Position numbers and translations under genes: made by a program. A DNA stretch of 64,000 nt, from the NCBI RefSeq assembly GCF_900496995.4, contig NC_044024.1, positions 2,170,001-2,234,000 of the forward strand. Reading direction: 5' to 3'. This DNA comes from Aquila chrysaetos chrysaetos. Lineage: Eukaryota > Chordata > Aves > Accipitriformes > Accipitridae. This document shows, one piece after another, positions 59,002 to 64,000 of the stretch; position 1 is the stretch's first letter; each line of letters begins with the position of its first letter. Under the pieces are notes generated by a model, which had not been told where the DNA came from, did no database searches, and saw nothing but the letters and a program-made list of their open reading frames with translations.

Positions 59002-62000
59002 CAAAAGTGAATGCCTAGTTAACCTGAAAAGTGCACTTTCCCCGCCATGTTGTCTCACAAGCATACACTGAAAATCAAGGCCCTGGGGCTTTTTTTTTTT
59101 CTCAGATGATTTCCTTTGAGACAGAATATGCATCATTCATGATATGAAATTCTGGAGTTTTGGAAGGAAAAGGTAGTCCTGTGATGGAATTTTCCAAAGG
59201 TAAAGATGATTTTCTTCCACCCTGCTGAACTGCAGAATGGAGAGCTAAATGTGCAGGATATCTCAGATCTAAATACACGTGAGAATTGGGGAAGTGTAGA
59301 TCAGGATCTGACCTTTACAGTTCCAAGCTTGGTAATCTTCAGCATTTTGCAACTGCCTTTATTGCTATCACAGTTCGGACTTGTTCTGCACATCAAAATC
59401 CCTATGAAATTTGATAAAATCTGAAATTAGGGCTGGACCTCATCGTCGCAGTTGAGGATTTAGGTGCTGTTATTCTAGCAAAACATGACCTTGCATTAGG
59501 TTATCCACTGCATGCTACGAACCTTGAGCTTTGCATTCATAAAACCCGATAAAGGGCACAGTTCCAAGCCTCTGTGAAAAATTGGCTGTGCTTCTAAAAT
59601 TTTATTCAGCAAGAAATCAGTGCTGTGCGTCACTGGTCAAAAGATGACTAAGCTCTGGTTATAAATGATATAACGATAAAGATTTACAGCTAGATTATCC
59701 CACTTTTTACTCCTCCCAAGTAATACCTTACTTCTTAACCAATGAATTAGAGATAAGCGAATCTTTAAACTAGGTGTTTGCCCCAAAGCTTTGCTGATGA
59801 GAAATGTATTTATGTATATGTTAATTGCTTTCTTGAATTAGGGCCAAAGTAGGAGGGGGCAGCCACAGTCCAGGCTTTAGAGAGCGTTTCTTGTACATCA
59901 CATCGGCAGAGAAGACCTGTCCTCAGAGGTTACCTTTAAAATCCTTATTTCCCAAACAAAGTGCTCTGGGTGAGATCCCGGCTTTACCGAAGTCAGTAGC
60001 AATAGTCCCAGCAACGTCAGTGGCCCCAGGATGTCCTCATACAGACCTCCTTCTCCTTCGTTCAGTCTCCTGCCACTTTTCTACGTGTTGAAAAATATAT
60101 TGCTGCCAGCCTTGTGACCACGTCCCTGGCCTGCCTGCCTGTGGCCATTCACAGCAGCCTGGTGACATCATGATGGCACAGACTTACATCCGCCTCCCCC
60201 AAAATGCGCAAAGAGGTAAAGGCACAATTCCAAGAAAAGCCAGCTCTCCCTGCCTGACATTAAATTAGGTTTATCAGCTGTCGAACATAAGCTTTTCTCT
60301 GTATATTAAACACTATTCCCTTATCCAGCCATGCCATGGGGCTGGCAATTACCTAGTGATATGGAGTGAAAAAAAAAAAAAAAGATAGATATGTAGCTTT
60401 TACTTAGTAATTCACTGTTTTCAAAGCCCAGTAGAACCATTAACTAATTAATTTGCCCAATTAATCACTCAATAGCTAGATATACAATGGTTGGGCAGAG
60501 CTGCGGGCTTCATCCTGGCACAGGTTGAGTGTGCGCACTCCCTCCTTGTTCATCTCTCTGGCAGTGTGCTGCTTGTTCAGGGCCACTGGCCTCTGGCTCG
60601 GCTGCGGTGGCCCAGAGCCAGGCAACCGGAAAATACAGTTGTTGTAGCTGACATTTGGGTTGTGTTTGGAGTTTCTTAGGATTTGCGAGTTACAAAAGTC
60701 TCGTCACCTTTTTTTTTTTCTATTTTGACAACTAGGAATATAAGTTAATATAATAAATAATAAACTAAGAAAAGAAATAATAAACTACTATAATACTATA
60801 ATCTAATTTAAATATAAATACTTTTCAGAACTAGGAATATAAAATAATATAAACTAACTCGGTGTCTATGACATAAAATGAGGTTGGCTCATGAGTGGGA
60901 TTCTTTAATTGTGAAGTGCTTTGTAATTGCTGGAATTGCTCTATCACTAGAGTCATAAAAATGTTCTCAAGAGGAAAGAGACATTGAAGATGTTTTTAAA
61001 GGCCCTAAAGAATAACAGCTGGTTTGGGGATTTTTATGTTTAACCAGGGTCGTATATCATTGCTGTAGATTCTTTTGAGATAAACGGTTAAAATCTTGCT
61101 TTGACATAATACCAAAGAGCCAGCCTAGAAGTATCTGGGTGCTCTAAGTTGAAGTACAGACACTGCTATTTAAGTTTATTATATATATTTGCCTATGATA
61201 AAACTCAGCTTAAAATACTTGCAGAACCTTTTTGTGCCAAGGTATGCTTATCGTTATGAGTCGCCGTAGCACTAAATCTGCACTTTTTCAAAAATAATCA
61301 TGGCTTACCCATTCAGCATAGGTTCTCAGAACAGTAAAGTAAATTATCTCTCATTTAGTTCTGTGTAGTGGCAAAAAGCAAACTTAGACACTGTACAACA
61401 GCAAATGTAAGGTGTTTAGTACTACAGTGGGATGGAAATGACCAAAAAAGGCACAAATGCCAAAACCTCATCCCATGCAGGGTTTTATTACATCCATCCA
61501 GTTAAGTAATTGATCAAAGATAATACATTTTGGAAGCCCACGGCTGGAAAGCCTGGTTTTCTAAATCTGCCATGTAAAACTAGAACCGAGTCAGTGACAT
61601 CACATATCGCACATAAAGGAGCATATGGAACGTGTCGAGAGGGACCGTCTCCTGGCAAAGCCGTGGTGGAGGGAAAGCCTGGTCCAACAGCTTGGAGGCC
61701 ACGCAGCGGCCGAGCGCCTCTCCGCTGCGGGAAGGACTGTGCTGCAGGTCAGGCAGAATTCGGGGGTTTGAGTGACCAAACCGCAGGTGCTGGTGCTCAC
61801 GTCGCCGATTTCTTGCATGAGTTTAGCTAAGTCACCTTAATCCTTCTGTTTGCATCCCTGGAACTTCAGATTTCCTTACTGAGATTCCCTCGGCAACGTT
61901 ATGTCCTCTTGCTATGCGTATGTATGTATGCAGAGTGTATCTGTCTATTTATCTCCAGCGTATAACCAGGCGAGGGTCCGACCTCGGCCGAGCCTTCCCA

Positions 62001-62100
62001 GTGCTCCAGTAATACCAATAACGGGGCCAGACCCACCAGCTTTTCCTGCAGGAAGGCTCTCGAAACTCAAGCAAGTTTTGTTCTGTCATTTCTCGGGGCG
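59001..62100. other. Intergenic, AT-rich
   Basis: No exon recognised. A low-complexity TAATA/AAATAA patch lies at about 60,729-60,860, flanked by two copies of AACTAGGAATATAA about 100 bases apart. Confidence 0.6.
60729..60860. repeat. AT-rich low-complexity patch with ~100-bp direct repeat
   Basis: AACTAGGAATATAA occurs near 60,730 and again at 60,829. The DNA between is built from TAATA and AATAAA-like words. Confidence 0.7.
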
Positions 62101-62565
62101 AATGAGCTGAGAAATGGGTCACCAGAGGATGAAACCGTCTGCCACCAAGCGACTGGGACCTTCCTTCCCCGGGCCGCTGAGGTGACGGGACCTCCGATCC
62201 CACTGCCCGAGGGCCGGTGGCCGCCACGTCCCTGCCTCAGGGGTCTGCACCCCGCCGGGTCGTGGCAGAGAAAAACCGTGCCGTAAAGTCGATGGCTTCG
62301 TTAAAATACCACGGTCCCGCTTCTCCCGCCCAACCGCCGCGCCTCGGGCCTCCCCCGCCCGAGCTGCGCCTCACCTCCCGCCGCAACGACCCGCGGGGCT
62401 TGGGGGAGGCCTCGGAGGGAGCGGGGGAGGGCTGAAGACGGAGGTCGCCGGCGGCAGCCCCGGTGGGACGGGGACCCTCGGCTGAGGAGAAGCCCGCCGT
62501 GAGGCGGCGGCGCGCGGCCTCCCCCGTCAGGCGGCGGGCGGGAGCGCGGTCGGTCGGCGGGAGCC

Positions 62566-62567
<2 letters not shown>

Positions 62568-62600
<33 letters not shown>
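62568..62600. repeat. (GGC)11 trinucleotide repeat
   Basis: Eleven uninterrupted GGC units in the CpG island. On the plus strand they would fall in a 5' UTR if the promoter fires rightward. Confidence 0.95.
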
Positions 62601-62667
62601 CCCACCTCGGGCTGTGTGACGCGGGTTGCCATGGCCACTGGTTTACGCTACAAGGGCCGGCGGGGGC

Positions 62668-62703
62668 GGGAAGGAAGGAAGGAGGGAGGGAGGGAGGGAA
62701 GGG
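62668..62703. repeat. 36-base purine-only GGAA/GGGA tract
   Basis: G and A only, built from GGAA then GGGA units. GGAA arrays can bind ETS factors. Confidence 0.9.
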
Positions 62704-62810
62704 CGGACCGCTTCAGCACCAGGGCGGCCGCGGACAGCAGCGGCGGCGGCTCTCCCGTGAGGGGGAGCAGCGCCGGGGCCTGCGGCGGAGGAGAGGGGCT
62801 TCCCTGTACG
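62700..62810 (+). other. Possible end of a non-coding first exon
   Basis: CCTGTACG|GTACGTGT at 62,810/62,811 is a good U2 donor (GTACGT) in the CpG island, suited to a plus-strand 5' UTR exon. The exon start is not visible. The open frame running through it (62,463-63,194) is low-complexity Gly/Arg-rich sequence and not credible as protein. Confidence 0.3.
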
Positions 62811-62812
62811 GT

Positions 62813-62814
<2 letters not shown>

Positions 62815-62848
<34 letters not shown>
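62815..62848. repeat. (GT)17 microsatellite
   Basis: Seventeen uninterrupted GT units beginning four bases after the candidate donor's GT. Confidence 0.95.
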
Positions 62849-62851
<3 letters not shown>

Positions 62852-63120
62852 GGCGGCCACCCAGGGCCCGAGGGTGCCCACCCCACGGCGGGGGTGTGGG
62901 GTGACCTGCGTGGGCCCCTCGGTGAGGGAGGAGGGAAGCGGGACGGGGAGCGCTGGGCGGGCGGAGCTGCCGGAGGTCGGCGGGTCCGGCTGCCTCAGAA
63001 CTGGAAGGAGAGAGGCGGGAAGGGAGCGGGTGGAGCGTCTGAGGGATCGGTCCGTTCCGCGTCCGCCGGCGTCAGTTATAAAACTTTGCAAAACCGGGCA
63101 CGGTCGCCTCGGGTTTGGCC

Positions 63121-64000
63121 TTTCGCCTCTCTTTGGAAGGCGTTTTCCAGGGAAACTTGTATCAGCTGGTAAAAAGAGCAGTTTGGCGAATTGACAGTGC
63201 TTTGGGGGGGGGGGGGGGGATTCTCGTTGCACACGAGCTCTGTCTCACTACGGGCGTTCGTTTGCACGAATCCTAAAAACTTCTTGAATTCTGGGCAAGA
63301 GCTTCCCACCAAATTAATAGGAGAAGCGGTAGAAGCGTAGTATTCCCTACTCACTGTCCGATTAGGTGGTGGAAGCTGTATCATCCTAGCTGGATGCCAT
63401 CAAGCAGCCCTAGCATCTCAGGCCTTTTCCAGGTGTTCAGAAAGGGCCATCCGCGTCCCCCGGGGAGGGGAGAGCCCGGCGGTGACAGACAGCGAGCTGG
63501 GATTGTCTGCCCTAAACTATTTGCAAGTGCTCTTCAAACGAGTATGCCTGCACGCAGAGCAAAACCGGTTTCCAGCAACTCAGGGCTGGTATTCTGTGTC
63601 TTCCCAGCCAGGAAATCGCTCTCCTGTGCTCACTGCCTTCTCCCATCCACAAGCATGTCTGTTTGATACGTCTGTTAAGCCGCTGCAAATCTTTAACCAT
63701 TTTTATTACTCCATCAAAAAGAGCATGGTTGACTACACAGGCGTACACATTGTCTTCCGCGTGCTGCATTAACAGTAATAGTTTGTTCATGGCTCCCATA
63801 AAAAGCAACAAGGTAGGTATGAATGATGATGTGCATCACTGTTAAAGGCCAAGAAATGAATAACAAATGAAAGCGAATCGAGAGCAGGGACTCTCCCACA
63901 CTTTATGCTCTTGTGTTCTCCTTAAGCTGTAGAGTCAGATGTGATTTGTGTATGTCCCATTCAGAAGTGTCAAAACGATCCCCTCGTCCTTTCATCCTCC
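63121..64000. other. Probable first intron of the next gene, non-coding
   Basis: GC falls to average. A G16 run lies at 63,204-63,219. No exon was recognised up to the window edge, and the overlapping frames at 63,480-63,900 are short and unmatched. Confidence 0.4.

Larger units (their letters stand above)
62120..63120. promoter_or_regulatory. CpG island, probable promoter of a downstream gene
   Basis: About 1 kb of dense CpG, with (GGC)11, a 36-base purine run and GC-box-like GGGCGGG sequences. Its abrupt start from AT-rich DNA and distance of 21 kb from CHMP1B mark it as the promoter of a separate gene. Human order around TBX22 suggests TENT5D, transcribed left to right, but no TENT5 coding sequence is in the window. 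Orientation and identity are inferred. Confidence 0.6.

Noticed and set aside
62463-63194. 243-codon Gly/Arg-rich frame in the right-hand CpG island
   Set aside because: Made of GGC, purine and GT repeats; more likely 5' UTR and intron.
1-64000. tRNA, rRNA, CRISPR array, operon, prophage or insertion sequence
   Set aside because: The window is vertebrate nuclear DNA; I saw no cloverleaf, spaced-repeat array, bacterial gene layout or integrase.
63121-64000. Coding exon of TENT5D (FAM46D)
   Set aside because: The conserved TENT5 N-terminal and nucleotidyltransferase motifs are not found in any frame here; only the position suggests this gene.

Overview
The window is nuclear DNA from a sauropsid, most likely a bird. 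It holds two vertebrate genes with many exons. One of them (TBX22) has very short, GC-rich introns full of homopolymer runs, which is typical of avian promoter-proximal DNA. There are long AT-rich non-coding stretches and very few recognisable transposon remnants. I cannot name the species, and a crocodilian or turtle is not excluded. The gene pair matches human Xq21.1, where TBX22 lies near a CHMP1B pseudogene. From memory, the chicken counterpart is on chromosome 4.

Layout. 1-1672: 5' flank of TBX22, dominated by C, G and T runs and an A/C-only tract. 1673-7409: TBX22 on the plus strand, eight coding exons, predicted 489 residues. Exons 1-7 are packed into 2.2 kb of very GC-rich DNA, and a 2.9-kb intron leads to the long last exon. 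7410 to about 8.6 or 9.4 kb: probable 3' UTR. About 9.4-32.0 kb: non-coding DNA with several stretches that look like regulatory elements. 32,663-40,453: CHMP1B on the minus strand, eight coding exons, exactly 199 codons plus stop, so the two genes converge tail to tail. About 40.1-40.9 kb: CpG island and promoter of CHMP1B. 40.9-62.1 kb: non-coding DNA. 62.1-63.1 kb: a second CpG island, probably the start of another gene whose body lies beyond the window. TENT5D is a guess from human gene order only; no coding sequence for it is present.

Function. TBX22 is a T-box repressor of palate and craniofacial development. CHMP1B is a ubiquitous ESCRT-III membrane-remodelling subunit. They are linked by position, not pathway.

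Most interesting points. (i) CHMP1B is present as the ancestral intron-containing gene, whereas the working human copy is an intronless retrogene. (ii) Its first intron carries the donor and branch-site signals of a minor-spliceosome (U12-type) intron. (iii) TBX22 intron 5 carries a GC-rich minisatellite with a 70-bp higher-order duplication. (iv) The SUMO-acceptor context known for human TBX22 is altered. (v) Several palindromic transcription-factor-like sites lie in the non-coding DNA. I found no mobile system, CRISPR array, RNA gene or obviously new protein family. Boundaries of CDS exons were derived by hand from splice signals, reading phase and remembered family sequence. UTRs and regulatory calls are much less certain.
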